From: Microvirga flocculans ATCC BAA-817
GTDB taxonomy: Bacteria > Pseudomonadota > Alphaproteobacteria > Rhizobiales > Beijerinckiaceae
Length of the DNA: 61,191 nt
Assembly: GCF_000518665.1 (NCBI RefSeq)
Contig: NZ_JAEA01000018.1
Location: 1 to 61,191 of the forward strand
Direction: 5' to 3'
Made by a program: the position numbers and the translations under genes. The notes below the pieces were generated by a model, which was not told the origin of the DNA, made no database searches, and was given only the letters and a program-made list of their open reading frames with translations. Shown here one piece after another: positions 9,050-17,201 of the stretch. How positions within the stretch are numbered: position 1 is the first letter of the stretch; each line of letters starts with the position of its first letter.

Positions 9050-9307
9050 ATGAGCAATGATACTTCCGCGCTTCGCGAGCAGTTGTCCGATCAATGGCAG
9101 AAGCTCGCCATCGACCTCATCCGCAAGGGCATCCCGGCCGATGCGATATTCGAGTCTCTCCTGACCGTGGGGCTCGCCGGTCATGTGGAAATCCACGGCA
9201 AGGAGCCGACGGCAGGCAAGCTCGTCGCGATCGCCGAGCAATTGTCCGATCAGGTCCGGCGGGAAAAGGAGGCGCTTCGGGAGGCCTCGGGCGCTACGAA
9301 GAATTAG
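9050..9307 (+). CDS. Small protein of unknown function
   Basis: An 85-residue soluble, largely helical protein (MSNDTSALREQLSDQW...). The ATG at 9050 is chosen over an in-frame ATG at 9011 because charged, coding-like composition starts here. It has two amphipathic helices separated by a GLAGHVEIHGKEPT turn and a Lys/Glu-rich C-terminus. No Cys and no known motif. It lies just downstream of tRNA-Asp on the same strand. Confidence 0.65.
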   Translation: MSNDTSALREQLSDQWQKLAIDLIRKGIPADAIFESLLTVGLAGHVEIHGKEPTAGKLVAIAEQLSDQVRREKEALREASGATKN

Positions 9308-9473
9308 GCGGGTTGAAAATCGTCCTCCCGATCCATTCTCAAGACCGCAAGGGATGGCAAAATTGCATGCGATGTGCGCTGCCGGTGCAACGCCTCGGGC
9401 AATTGTCGCGTTAGCTCGGCGAAGTTTCCTGAGGCGGCCTTTCGCCCAGCAGCCATAACAGGGTTGTGTCCTC

Positions 9474-9899
9474 ATGCAGCAGGCGCTCGACAGCAATATC
9501 CTGGACCGATTGATTGCCCTGGGACGCGAGCAGGGGCGTCTGACCAATCAGGATCTTCTGGCCCATCTTCCCGTCGATGCCATGAGCGCGGAGGACATCG
9601 CTCTGATCGTGATCCATCTGGAGGAGACCGGGATTCCGGTGGACCTCGACGACAGCCTGATCGCCTCGCATGCGAAGCCTCGTCCTCTTCCCCGGAGAAG
9701 CGCCGAGATCATTCCCTTCCCGGACCGCGCCGCCCGGATGAAGACGCGCACGGCTCCTCCGCGGGACGCGGAACCTGCCCCGTCCAAAGCTCCCATTCCC
9801 GGCAAGCCCGAAAGCAAGGCGGTCCGCAGAGCGGCCGCCGCGGCAGGACTTCTCGTGCTGGTGGCGATGGTGAGCCTGATCGCGCTGTTCGGTGTCTGA
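9474..9899 (+). CDS. Sigma-70 region 1.1-like domain protein with C-terminal membrane anchor
   Basis: A 141-residue protein. Residues 8-58 (LDRLIALGREQGRLTNQDLL, then LPVDAMSAEDIALIVIHLEE) follow the pattern of region 1.1 of housekeeping sigma factors, the acidic autoinhibitory domain that mimics DNA. There is no region 1.2-4, so it is not a sigma factor. A Pro/Arg-rich linker follows, then a single hydrophobic segment at about 118-139 that would place the domain on the cytoplasmic face of the membrane. The function is unknown; an anti-sigma or polymerase-binding role is speculation. The start at 9474 has only a weak GGG upstream. Confidence 0.75.
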   Translation: MQQALDSNILDRLIALGREQGRLTNQDLLAHLPVDAMSAEDIALIVIHLEETGIPVDLDDSLIASHAKPRPLPRRSAEIIPFPDRAARMKTRTAPPRDAEPAPSKAPIPGKPESKAVRRAAAAAGLLVLVAMVSLIALFGV

Positions 9900-9922
9900 A
9901 CGACGCTGCAAGCGGATAGTCT

Positions 9923-11143
9923 TCAGAGTTCGGCCTGGCCCTGTCCGATGATGGGAAGCGGCTTCACCGCCGGACCGGAGAAGCGCGTGACGCTCAGCTC
10001 GTTCCGGGGGCGGGACTTGAAGCCGAGGTCGAGGAAAGCCGTTCTGGGATCGAACAGCGCCTTCACGGCGGCCTTCTCGTCATAACCCAGGATAGGCTCC
10101 GGCTTGGAAATGATCGTCGGAGCGGGAGCCGAGACGACGGCGCGCACGGCCTCCGAGCCCTGATCCGGCACGATGGCATTCGCGACCCTGATTTCCTTCG
10201 GCCGCTGGGGCGGAAGCGGCGCCGGAGGAAGCACGGCCGCCATGGACTCGGGATCGGCCGAGGCCACCATTGTCCCCGGTCCCGGCTTCGGCGTATCCGC
10301 TTGCGGCGCCGGCGCTTCGTTCTTGCGGCCGAGAAGATTGGCGAGAACGCCTCCGATGGACGGCCCGCCTCCGGCGGAGGCCTGTACGGCAAGAGCCGCG
10401 TTGCGCGACAGAATCTCGGCCTTGGCCTGCTCGTAACCGGGAAGAGGCTTGCCGTTCGAGGGCAGGTGGAGGGTTTTGCCGTCCGGGAACAGTTGCGCCA
10501 GCTGCTGCTGCGTCATGCGCGGCCAGGCCCGCACATTGCCCGTATCCACATGGACGAAGGCGGAGGAGGGATAATAGCCGACGCCGCCATATTGCTTTTT
10601 CATGGCGATGGCGCGCAAACGGCCCGTCTCCACATCGGGCAGGCGGATATCCATGGCCTTTCCGAGCATGTGCTGGCTGTTCTCGGCCACTCCGCTCGAC
10701 CGGCGGCGCAGGGCGGAATTGGTCTCCGGCGAGCGATAGGCCGAGATGATGTTGATGGGCTCGGAGGAGCCGGACTCGCGATACACTTCCCAGAGAATGT
10801 CGAAGAGGCGGGGATCCATCTGAGCCGGTTTGTCGACACGCCAGTCGCGCAGGAACCAGTTCAGCTGCTTCAGGGCCTGCTCGTCGAAACTGCCGTTCCG
10901 CCGGAACGTGACGGTCAGGCTCTCCTGGGTGTGGGTATGGAAGAAGCTAAGGGTGCGGGTCTCGCCCAAGGCGGAGGCATTCTGAACAGGGGAGGCCGCG
11001 AGCAGAAGCGAGGAAGCCGCGGTCAGCGATCCGAGCGCCAGGGAGGAAAGCCGCTTGCGGCAACACAGGTGCATGCCTTCCTGCGCAAGGATTCCTTTCC
11101 ATCCGCAAGCCGATCGCACGGATCGGGCGAAATTTCCCGCCAT
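9923..11143 (-). CDS. DUF882 / peptidase M15-like periplasmic protein
   Basis: A 406-residue protein of the DUF882 (YcbK-like) group, related to D-Ala-D-Ala carboxypeptidases and VanY-type zinc peptidases, probably acting on peptidoglycan in the periplasm. The zinc ligands are visible: His158 and Asp165 in SQHMLGKAMDIRLP and His198 in FVHVDTG. A signal or anchor segment is at about 33-57. The 190 residues after the catalytic domain are Pro/Ala-rich and probably disordered. The start at 11143 has AGGA about 4 bases upstream. It follows the L,D-transpeptidase gene on the same strand, with a terminator between them. Confidence 0.87.
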   Translation of the reverse strand: MAGNFARSVRSACGWKGILAQEGMHLCCRKRLSSLALGSLTAASSLLLAASPVQNASALGETRTLSFFHTHTQESLTVTFRRNGSFDEQALKQLNWFLRDWRVDKPAQMDPRLFDILWEVYRESGSSEPINIISAYRSPETNSALRRRSSGVAENSQHMLGKAMDIRLPDVETGRLRAIAMKKQYGGVGYYPSSAFVHVDTGNVRAWPRMTQQQLAQLFPDGKTLHLPSNGKPLPGYEQAKAEILSRNAALAVQASAGGGPSIGGVLANLLGRKNEAPAPQADTPKPGPGTMVASADPESMAAVLPPAPLPPQRPKEIRVANAIVPDQGSEAVRAVVSAPAPTIISKPEPILGYDEKAAVKALFDPRTAFLDLGFKSRPRNELSVTRFSGPAVKPLPIIGQGQAEL

Positions 11144-11196
11144 GGTTCCTGAGTTCCCGCGTCCCCGAGTGACGTGTGGCCGTTAACCATGGCAAA

Positions 11197-11221
11197 AATA
11201 GGCGCGAGGCGTGCCTTTTTG
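11197..11221 (-). terminator. Terminator after the L,D-transpeptidase gene
   Basis: Read on the minus strand: a 6-bp stem ggcacg/cgcgcc with one G-U pair and loop CCT (plus-strand 11201-11215), followed by TATTTTT. The plus strand also has TTTTT after the stem, so it may work both ways. Confidence 0.6.
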
Positions 11222-11226
11222 CTTAA

Positions 11227-11931
11227 TCAGGTGCGGGAAGCGGTCTGATTTCGCCTCGGGCGGCCGTTCGGCGAGGACAGAACGACCACCTTCGTGCCTG
11301 TCGGCGTGTGGTTGTAGAGGTCGATCACATCCTGGTTGATCATACGGATGCAGCCGGACGAAACATGCGTGCCGATGGTCCAGGGCTCGAAGGTGCCGTG
11401 GATGCGGTAGAGCGTGTCCCTGTTGCCCTGCCAGAGGTAAAGCGCACGCGCGCCGAGAGGGTTGCCCGGGCCGCCCGGCATGCCGGGTCCCCCGGGAAGT
11501 TCGCCCATCTGCTCCATGAGCTCGGGCTGACGCCCGAACATCTCCTTGGGCGGATACCAGTCGGGCCATTCCTGCTTGTCCTTGACGGTCGCACTCCCCG
11601 ACCAGCTGAAGCCCGACCGGCCGACACCCACGCCATAGCGCACGGCCATGCCGTCGCGCATGACGAGATAGAGATAGCGGCTCTGCGGGTCGACGACGAT
11701 GGTGCCCGGCGCTTCGGCGGTTTCATAAGGCACGACCCGCCGCAGATAGGCCGGGTTGATTCTGGATAGCTCGACGCCCGGGATCGGGTAGAGATCGTCG
11801 TCGACGGGCGCGTAGACCCGATGGTAAGCGGAGGTATCCCGCAGGGACTGGGCGAGGCTGCGGCCTGCCGGCAGGGCCGTGCCCATGGCGGCGGAGGCGC
11901 CCAGCAGGAAGGTTCGGCGGCTGAGTTCCAT
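11227..11931 (-). CDS. Tat-exported L,D-transpeptidase (YkuD domain)
   Basis: A 234-residue L,D-transpeptidase that makes 3-3 peptidoglycan cross-links or anchors outer-membrane proteins to the wall. The N-terminus SRRTFLLGA is a twin-arginine signal. The YkuD catalytic motif is complete, with His178 in RIHGTF and Ser192-Gly193-Cys194 in HVSSGCIRM. A Gly/Pro insert (GGPGMPGGPGNP) lies near 147-158. Hyphomicrobiales rely heavily on 3-3 cross-links, so this is an ordinary resident. The ATG at 11931 lies directly before the Tat motif. Confidence 0.92.
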   Translation of the reverse strand: MELSRRTFLLGASAAMGTALPAGRSLAQSLRDTSAYHRVYAPVDDDLYPIPGVELSRINPAYLRRVVPYETAEAPGTIVVDPQSRYLYLVMRDGMAVRYGVGVGRSGFSWSGSATVKDKQEWPDWYPPKEMFGRQPELMEQMGELPGGPGMPGGPGNPLGARALYLWQGNRDTLYRIHGTFEPWTIGTHVSSGCIRMINQDVIDLYNHTPTGTKVVVLSSPNGRPRRNQTASRT

Positions 11932-12030
11932 TGTCCTCTCCCGTCATTCTTAACTCGACAATAAGAAGACGCAGCACAGCACGTTCCGGTTTCATCCGGG
12001 CAACGATGCGGCATCGGGAGAGCAGGGCAT

Positions 12031-12495
12031 ATGGCGTTGGATCAACTTCCTTGGTCGTGGCTGGCGGGCGTCGCCGGTCTCGGCATCCTGTTCGTTCTCG
12101 TCCTCCTCTGGACGCGCAAGCTGCGGTATCGCCGCCATACGATCATGACAGAGAACGAATGGGAGTTTTACCGCCGCCTCCTCGCCGCCTGCCCGGACTG
12201 CCAGATATGGCCGCAGGTTCCCATCCTGGCGCTCGTGCGGCCCGATGCAAAGGAAGGCAGTCGCGCCTTCTGGGCGGCCTTCAGGAAGATTTCGAACACC
12301 CGGGTCGATTGGGTGATCATGCGGGACAAGGAGGTGCTGGCGGTCGTGGAACTCGACGACCGTTCCCACGATGCGAGGAAGGATGCGCAGCGGGACAGGA
12401 TCTTGAAATCCTGCGGCTATCGCGTCCTGCGGTTCCAGTCGAACCGCAGGCCCGATCCCCGGCAGATCCAGGAAGCCGTTTTCCGGTCCGATTAG
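12031..12495 (+). CDS. DUF2726 membrane-anchored protein, endonuclease-like fold
   Basis: A 154-residue protein with one N-terminal membrane helix (about 10-27, LAGVAGLGILFVLVLLW) and a cytoplasmic DUF2726 domain. The core reads VDWVIM, VELDDRSH, RDRILKSCGYRVLRF, the beta-alpha pattern of PD-(D/E)XK-related domains: Asp in VDW, Glu and Asp in VELDD, and an Arg where the Lys is usual. Whether it cleaves nucleic acid is not known. It is divergent from the L,D-transpeptidase gene. Confidence 0.8.
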   Translation: MALDQLPWSWLAGVAGLGILFVLVLLWTRKLRYRRHTIMTENEWEFYRRLLAACPDCQIWPQVPILALVRPDAKEGSRAFWAAFRKISNTRVDWVIMRDKEVLAVVELDDRSHDARKDAQRDRILKSCGYRVLRFQSNRRPDPRQIQEAVFRSD

Positions 12496-12506
12496 AGAGT
12501 CGGCCG

Positions 12507-12992
12507 TCAGGCTTCCAGTGGGCCTTTGAAGCGGGCATAGGGGCGCTGCCCGGCAGGACCGAAGAGCACGACGTCGTAGATGTCGGGTTCCGCTCCCTCG
12601 ACCTCCATTCCCGGTGAGCCGATCGGCATCCCCGCCACGGCGAGGCCCCTGCCGTCTGGCTTTTCGGCCAGAAGCCGCTTGATCGCGCCTGCCGGGACAT
12701 GGCCCTCGATCACATAGCCCCCGATCTCGGCGGTGTGGCAGGAGGCCAGGGCCTGAGGAACGCCGAGACGGACCTTCAGCCGCGCGACCTCGGACTTTTC
12801 GACGACGTCGACCGTAAAACCCGCTGCACGGACATGGTCGATCCAAGCGCTGCAGCAGCCGCAATTCGGATCCTTCGTCACAACCATCTTCGGCCATGAG
12901 GGAGCCGCCAAGGCAGGGAATGAGGAAACCGCGAAGGGGGAGGCGATGAGCGCCGACAGCAGCGCCCGGCGATGGATCGTTTTGAGGGTCAC
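12507..12992 (-). CDS. DUF411 copper-associated periplasmic protein
   Basis: A 161-residue protein of the DUF411 family, found in metal-resistance loci and thought to bind copper in the periplasm. A signal peptide spans about 1-29 (ending PALAAP). The conserved DPNCGCC motif is at about 41-47, followed by SCHTAEIGGYVIEGHVPA and AGMPIGSPGME, all family hallmarks. A CueR-like operator-promoter lies directly upstream (13037-13060), giving a short leader. Together with the HMA/DUF305 pair 1 kb away it forms a copper-responsive group. Confidence 0.9.
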   Translation of the reverse strand: MTLKTIHRRALLSALIASPFAVSSFPALAAPSWPKMVVTKDPNCGCCSAWIDHVRAAGFTVDVVEKSEVARLKVRLGVPQALASCHTAEIGGYVIEGHVPAGAIKRLLAEKPDGRGLAVAGMPIGSPGMEVEGAEPDIYDVVLFGPAGQRPYARFKGPLEA

Positions 12993-13029
12993 GACGAATT
13001 CCTTATCTCGTGCATCCGAAATCCCCCGG

Positions 13030-13060
13030 TTTCTGGGCCTTCCAACGATGGCAAGGTCAA
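13030..13060 (-). promoter_or_regulatory. CueR/MerR-type operator-promoter of the DUF411 gene
   Basis: On the minus strand: -35 TTGACC (13060-13055), the dyad ACCTTGCC-atcgt-TGGAAGGC (13057-13037), and a -10 CAGAAA at 13035-13030 with the 19-base spacer typical of MerR-family promoters. It resembles the E. coli copA promoter. The same element recurs at 14253-14283. Confidence 0.8.
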
Positions 13061-13084
13061 GGCCGTTCCGGCTTTCAAAACGAA

Positions 13085-13108
13085 CCAGCCCGGACGGGTC
13101 CGGGCTGG
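13085..13108 (-). terminator. Terminator of the small acidic-protein gene
   Basis: 10-bp stem ccagcccgga (13085-13094) and tccgggctgg (13099-13108) with a 4-base loop. On the minus strand it is followed by TTCGTTTT. It separates the gene ending at 13152 from the copper promoter downstream. Confidence 0.75.
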
Positions 13109-13151
13109 CGTGTCGTTCTGTGGGCCGGAAAGCTGCTCGGCGGGTTTCCGC

Positions 13152-13448
13152 TCAGTCCTCGTCAAGCTCATCGGGGTCCGTCACGTCGACCAGGAACATG
13201 ATGTAGGGGCCTTCCTCCTCATCATCGTCCTCCTCGTCGTCGAAGTCGGCCAGCTCGAATTCGGCCTTTTCCTCTTCCGTGGCCGGCCTGACGCTGAGGG
13301 AGGCGAAGCCATCCCACAGGGGAGCGCCTTCGCTCTCCAGGACCTGCAGATCCTCCTTGAACTCGTCGCTCATGAGGATTTCGCGGGCTTCGGCCTCATT
13401 CGCGTTGGTGATGGCAATCGCCTTGTCGCTGATCGTAAGCGTGAACAT
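13152..13448 (-). CDS. Small acidic protein of unknown function
   Basis: A 98-residue, strongly acidic protein. The start at 13448 is preferred because AAAGGA lies about 7 bases upstream; the frame is open to 13484. Residues 1-65 look like a compact alpha/beta domain (MFTLTISDKAIAITNANEAE...), followed by a run of about 14 almost pure Asp/Glu residues (DFDDEEDDDEEE) and a short tail ending DPDELDED. There is no signal peptide. No family recognised. It is flanked by copper genes but has its own terminator and no CueR-like site. Confidence 0.75.
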   Translation of the reverse strand: MFTLTISDKAIAITNANEAEAREILMSDEFKEDLQVLESEGAPLWDGFASLSVRPATEEEKAEFELADFDDEEDDDEEEGPYIMFLVDVTDPDELDED

Positions 13449-13592
13449 GGTTCGTCCTTTCCATTCGCCCGCAGGGATATCCACTAACGCTTCACCGGCT
13501 TGTTCGTGGCAGGGGCGCTGCGTGCGCAGCCGGAGCCCTGTAGCACGAGATCGGGGGTTCTCACCCGCTTATCGCAGGAACTTGTCCTTTTT

Positions 13593-13973
13593 TTAAAGGG
13601 CGCCCCTTTTCTTCAGCCAGGCCTGCATCTCGGCGATTTCCCGCTCCTGCTCGCGGATCACATCGGTCGCCCATTTACGGACCTGCTCGTCCTTGGCGTA
13701 TTGAAGGGCGACCTTCGCCATGTCGATGGCGCCCTGGTGATGGGGAATCATGCCCCGGACGAAGTCGATATCGGCATCGCCGCTGAACGTGATGGCCATG
13801 TCCCGATGCATCTTGTCGTTCGCCTGCCGGTAAGCCTGCGTCGCGGGAGTGTCGGCCGCCTGGGCAGGGGCGGAGTGGCCGGAATGGCCCCCATGAGCGC
13901 CCTGCGCCAAGGCAAGGGAGGGAAGAGCGGCCAGGAGGGCGGCGAGGGCGATAGAATGGATTTTCATCATCAC
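13593..13973 (-). CDS. DUF305 periplasmic protein (CopM-like)
   Basis: A 126-residue secreted protein. The signal peptide ends at about LALAQG, then comes a His-rich segment [10 protein letters not shown] that could bind copper, then the DUF305 four-helix core with the hallmark [15 protein letters not shown] near 73-88. DUF305 proteins such as cyanobacterial CopM bind periplasmic copper. It lies 34 bases downstream of the HMA chaperone gene and is almost certainly co-transcribed from its CueR-like promoter. Confidence 0.9.
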   Translation of the reverse strand: MMMKIHSIALAALLAALPSLALAQGAHGGHSGHSAPAQAADTPATQAYRQANDKMHRDMAITFSGDADIDFVRGMIPHHQGAIDMAKVALQYAKDEQVRKWATDVIREQEREIAEMQAWLKKRGAL

Positions 13974-14007
13974 TTTCCTTTGAGGGTTGCAAGAAATCGT
14001 CGGATGC

Positions 14008-14220
14008 TCATGCGCTCTGCAGGGGGAGAACTTCGGCGGGGTAGCCTCCGTTGCTCAGGGCCGCCAGGATCGAAGACATTTCCTTCTCCGACGTCACCTT
14101 GATGCGCCGGTTTTCGAGATCGCCTTCGATCTGAGCCTTCGGGTCGAGCGCCTGGATGGCGCGGGTGACGGCGCGCAGGCAGCCGCCGCAGGTCATGCCG
14201 GGAACGTGAAATTCGTGCAT
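14008..14220 (-). CDS. Heavy-metal-associated (HMA) copper chaperone
   Basis: A 70-residue single-domain CopZ/Atx1-type protein with the copper site GMTCGGC (Cys11, Cys14) and the usual beta-alpha-beta-beta-alpha-beta pattern. It should carry Cu(I) in the cytosol to a CopA-type ATPase, which is not in this window. The start at 14220 has GAGGA about 8 bases upstream and immediately precedes the domain; the longer open frame (to 14283) runs through the operator and is rejected. First gene of an operon with DUF305. Confidence 0.92.
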   Translation of the reverse strand: MHEFHVPGMTCGGCLRAVTRAIQALDPKAQIEGDLENRRIKVTSEKEMSSILAALSNGGYPAEVLPLQSA

Positions 14221-14252
14221 GGTCGGGATCCTCGTTTCACAGGGTCCCGAGG

Positions 14253-14283
14253 GTTCTAGACCTTTCCACGATGGTAAGGTCAA
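14253..14283 (-). promoter_or_regulatory. CueR-type operator-promoter of the HMA-DUF305 operon
   Basis: Minus strand: -35 TTGACC (14283-14278), the dyad ACCTTACC-atcgt-GGAAAGGT (14280-14260), and -10 TAGAAC (14258-14253) with a 19-base spacer. This is nearly the E. coli copA promoter layout. The cueR gene itself is not in the window. Confidence 0.88.
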
Positions 14284-14430
14284 GCGCTCCGGAGGTTCAT
14301 GGGGGCTATAGGCTTTTTCGGCACGAGCGATGTTGCATGATGGGGCTTATCCTATACGGATAGCTCTGTTATCGCAGATCATGGCCATTGATTTTACATA
14401 TAGTACCGGCCCGCGGCCGGGGAGTGAGGA

Positions 14431-15321
14431 ATGAAGGTTGTAACCCATAGCGGCACGTTCCATGCCGACGATGTCTTCGCCTTCTCTGTGCTGCGCGAGG
14501 CCCTGGGCGCTTTCAGCCTGGTGCGGACACGCGATGCGGCGCTGATCGATAAAGCGGACATCGTTTTCGATGTCGGGGGAATCTATGATGCCGCCAGGGG
14601 GCGCTACGACCATCACATGCGCGACCTGCCTCGGCGGTCCGATGGAACGCCCTACAGCTCGGTCGGCCTGATCTGGCGCGATTACGGGCGAGCTGCGCTT
14701 TCCCGCCTCGTTCCGGGGATCGGCGAGGATATGCGCGATGTCGTCTGGCAGGACGTGGATACGAGTTTCATTCTGGCCATCGATCAGGCCGATAACGGCA
14801 TCGCGTCGGCGAGCCAGGGACATCTCGCACTGCTGATCGAGGCTTTCAATCCGACCTGGGACTGCACGCAATCCTATGACGAAGCCTTTCTCGAGGCGGC
14901 CGATTTCGCGAGAGGCATCCTGCTTCGGGCCTGCCGGCAGGCCCATGCGGAAGCGAAGGCCCTGTCGCTGGTCCAGGCTGCCGCACGGCAAGCGCGGGAT
15001 TCCCGGGTGGTCGTTCTCGACCGGAAGCTGCCCTGGGAGAAAGCGGTCTTCGAAGACGATCTGCGCGACCTTCTTTTCGTCATCTATCCGAATGAGGACC
15101 GGACGTCCTGGTATTGCCGGACCATCCCGCCCGAGCCCGGCTCCTTCGGGCAAAGATTGTCCCTGCCCGAATCCTGGCGTGGCTTGCAGGAGGAGGAATT
15201 CTCCAAGGCAGCCGGAATCGAGGACGGCGTCTTCTGTCATCCGAGCGGGTTCATCTGCGGGGCCCGCTCCCGGGAATCGGCGATCCGGCTGGCCGAGAAG
15301 GCGATTGCCGCAGGACGCTAG
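14431..15321 (+). CDS. MYG1-family protein (UPF0160, DHH-like hydrolase)
   Basis: A 296-residue member of the MYG1 family, predicted metal-dependent phosphohydrolases; the eukaryotic member is an RNA exonuclease. Family signatures are THSGTFHADDVFA at the N-terminus, DVGGIYD and RYDHHMRDLP near 47-65 (the DHH-like motif), and IDQADNGI near 116. The ATG at 14431 has GAGGA just upstream. It lies 29 bases before the HDAC-family gene and is probably co-transcribed. The role in bacteria is unknown. Confidence 0.88.
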   Translation: MKVVTHSGTFHADDVFAFSVLREALGAFSLVRTRDAALIDKADIVFDVGGIYDAARGRYDHHMRDLPRRSDGTPYSSVGLIWRDYGRAALSRLVPGIGEDMRDVVWQDVDTSFILAIDQADNGIASASQGHLALLIEAFNPTWDCTQSYDEAFLEAADFARGILLRACRQAHAEAKALSLVQAAARQARDSRVVVLDRKLPWEKAVFEDDLRDLLFVIYPNEDRTSWYCRTIPPEPGSFGQRLSLPESWRGLQEEEFSKAAGIEDGVFCHPSGFICGARSRESAIRLAEKAIAAGR

Positions 15322-15350
15322 GTGACGCTGGTCCGCAAGGGTTCCAGGCC

Positions 15351-16265
15351 ATGAAGCAGGTACCGATCATCTCTCATTCCGCCTATGAAGCGAGCCTGCC
15401 CGAAGACCATCGCTTCCCCATGCGCAAATACGGCCGCCTCGCGGAAACGGTTGCGGAAATGGGCCTCGTTCCCAGCGGCTTCGTCGTTCCCGACGAAGCC
15501 TCCGCCGACCTGATCGCGCTTGCGCATGACCGGACTTACGTGGATCAGGTTTTCGCCTGCTCGGTTCCGCGCGAGATCGAGAGGCGGATCGGCTTGCCAA
15601 TCGGCGAAAGCGTGGTTCGCCGCGCCCGCGTATCCGCAGCCGGAACGCTGCTTGCGTCGAGGCTTGCCCTGCAGCACGGCCTTGCGGGCACGACGGCAGG
15701 GGGCAGCCATCACGGCCAGCGGGAAACCGGCGCAGGCTTTTGCGTCTTCAACGATGTCGCCATCGCCGCCAAGGCCCTGAGGGCCGACAGGACGATCCAG
15801 CGAGCGCTTGTCGTCGATCTCGACGTGCACCAGGGCGACGGGACAGCCGATTGCCTCGGGGATGAGCCGGATCTCTTCACCTTCTCCATGCATGCGGAGA
15901 AAAACTATCCCGTGCGCAAGATCCCGGGCGATCTCGATATCGGCCTGCCGGATCGGATGGAGGACGACGCCTATCTCCAGATGCTTCAGGCGCATCTTCC
16001 CCGCCTGCTCGATGCGCTGGAGCCGGATATCGTCTTCTTCAATGCCGGGGTCGATCCTCACCGGGATGACAAGCTGGGGCGGCTCGCTCTGTCCGATGAG
16101 GGCTTGCGCCGGCGGGACGGTTACGTGATCGAACAGGCGCGAAGCCGCCGCATCCCGCTCGTCGCCGTCATCGGTGGAGGCTATTCCAGCGACATCGATG
16201 CCCTCGCCCGACGTCACGCCATCGTTTTTGAGGCGATGGCGGCATGGAGCGAGGCGAACGGCTGA
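15351..16265 (+). CDS. Histone deacetylase-family (class II-like) amidohydrolase
   Basis: A 304-residue zinc amidohydrolase of the HDAC/AcuC/acetylpolyamine amidohydrolase superfamily. Key motifs: the His pair in GGSHHGQRETGAGFC (about 117-131), zinc ligands in VVDLDVHQGDG (about 155-165), the Asp of NAGVDPHRDD (about 231-240), and the transition-state Tyr in GGGYS near 278. Bacterial members deacetylate proteins, acetoin-pathway components or acylpolyamines; the substrate here is unknown. The ATG at 15351 opens directly into the family N-terminus; the longer frame inside the MYG1 gene is rejected. Confidence 0.9.
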   Translation: MKQVPIISHSAYEASLPEDHRFPMRKYGRLAETVAEMGLVPSGFVVPDEASADLIALAHDRTYVDQVFACSVPREIERRIGLPIGESVVRRARVSAAGTLLASRLALQHGLAGTTAGGSHHGQRETGAGFCVFNDVAIAAKALRADRTIQRALVVDLDVHQGDGTADCLGDEPDLFTFSMHAEKNYPVRKIPGDLDIGLPDRMEDDAYLQMLQAHLPRLLDALEPDIVFFNAGVDPHRDDKLGRLALSDEGLRRRDGYVIEQARSRRIPLVAVIGGGYSSDIDALARRHAIVFEAMAAWSEANG

Positions 16266-16268
16266 TCC

Positions 16269-17201
16269 TCAAGCTTCAGGACGGGCGAGCGAGACGGCCA
16301 GGCGCGCGGCGAGCGCGGCGTTGTTCTTCACGAGCGCGATGTTGGTGGCGAGGCTCCGGCCGTTCGTCCGTTCGACGAGAGTGGACAGAAGGAAGGGCGT
16401 AACGGCCTTTCCCGCGACGCCGCGAGCCTTCGCCTCGGCCACGGCTGCGTCGATGAAGGTTCTCATCTCGTCGGCGGGGATCTCGTCGGCGGCGGGAACC
16501 GGATTGGCCACCAGAACGCCGCCGCCGAGGCCCAGGGATTCCTTGGTACGGATTAGGTCGGCCATCGCCTCGGGGCTGTCGAGACGGAGGGGAACGGGCA
16601 GGTCGCTCGCGCGGCTCCAGAACGCCGGAAAGCGGTCCGTTCCGTAACCGACCACGGGCACGCCGCGGGTCTCGAGATATTCGAGCGTGCGCGGCAGGTC
16701 GAGGATGGCTTTCGCACCTGCACAGATCACGGCCACGGGCGTGCGGGCCAGCTCGTCGAGATCGGCCGAGATGTCCATGGTGCTTTCGACGCCCTGATGG
16801 ACGCCGCCAATGCCGCCGGTCGCGAACACGCGGATGCCGGCGAGATGCGCGCAGATCATGGTGGCCGCGACCGTCGTCGCGCCATGGCGTCCTGCGGCGA
16901 CCGCGTAGGGCAGATCGGCGCGGCTCAGCTTCATCACGTCTGTGGCGGTGCCGAGCCAGTCGAGTTCCGCATCGGAGAGCCCGATCTTGATGCGCCCCTC
17001 GATGATCGCGATCGTGGCGGGAACGGCGCCGTTCCCGCGCACGACCGCTTCGACCTCGCGGGCCGTGGCGACGTTCTGGGGATGAGGCATGCCGTGGGTG
17101 ATGATGGTGGATTCAAGCGCCACCACCGCTCCACCCTGGCGAAGGGCCTCCTGCACCTCGGGAGCGATGTCGAGAAAGCGGCTGGCGATGTCGTGCTTCA
17201 T
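16269..17201 (-). CDS. psuG: Pseudouridine-5'-phosphate glycosidase
   Basis: A 310-residue PsuG, which splits pseudouridine 5'-phosphate to uracil and ribose 5-phosphate. Family blocks are VALESTIITHGMPHPQN (about 28-44), the catalytic Lys region DVMKLSRADLPYAV, and TTVAATMICAHLAGIRVFAT followed by GGIGGVHQG. Its ATG overlaps the stop of psuK by four bases, so the two genes form one operon that salvages or degrades pseudouridine. No PsuT-type transporter is adjacent. Confidence 0.96.
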   Translation of the reverse strand: MKHDIASRFLDIAPEVQEALRQGGAVVALESTIITHGMPHPQNVATAREVEAVVRGNGAVPATIAIIEGRIKIGLSDAELDWLGTATDVMKLSRADLPYAVAAGRHGATTVAATMICAHLAGIRVFATGGIGGVHQGVESTMDISADLDELARTPVAVICAGAKAILDLPRTLEYLETRGVPVVGYGTDRFPAFWSRASDLPVPLRLDSPEAMADLIRTKESLGLGGGVLVANPVPAADEIPADEMRTFIDAAVAEAKARGVAGKAVTPFLLSTLVERTNGRSLATNIALVKNNAALAARLAVSLARPEA

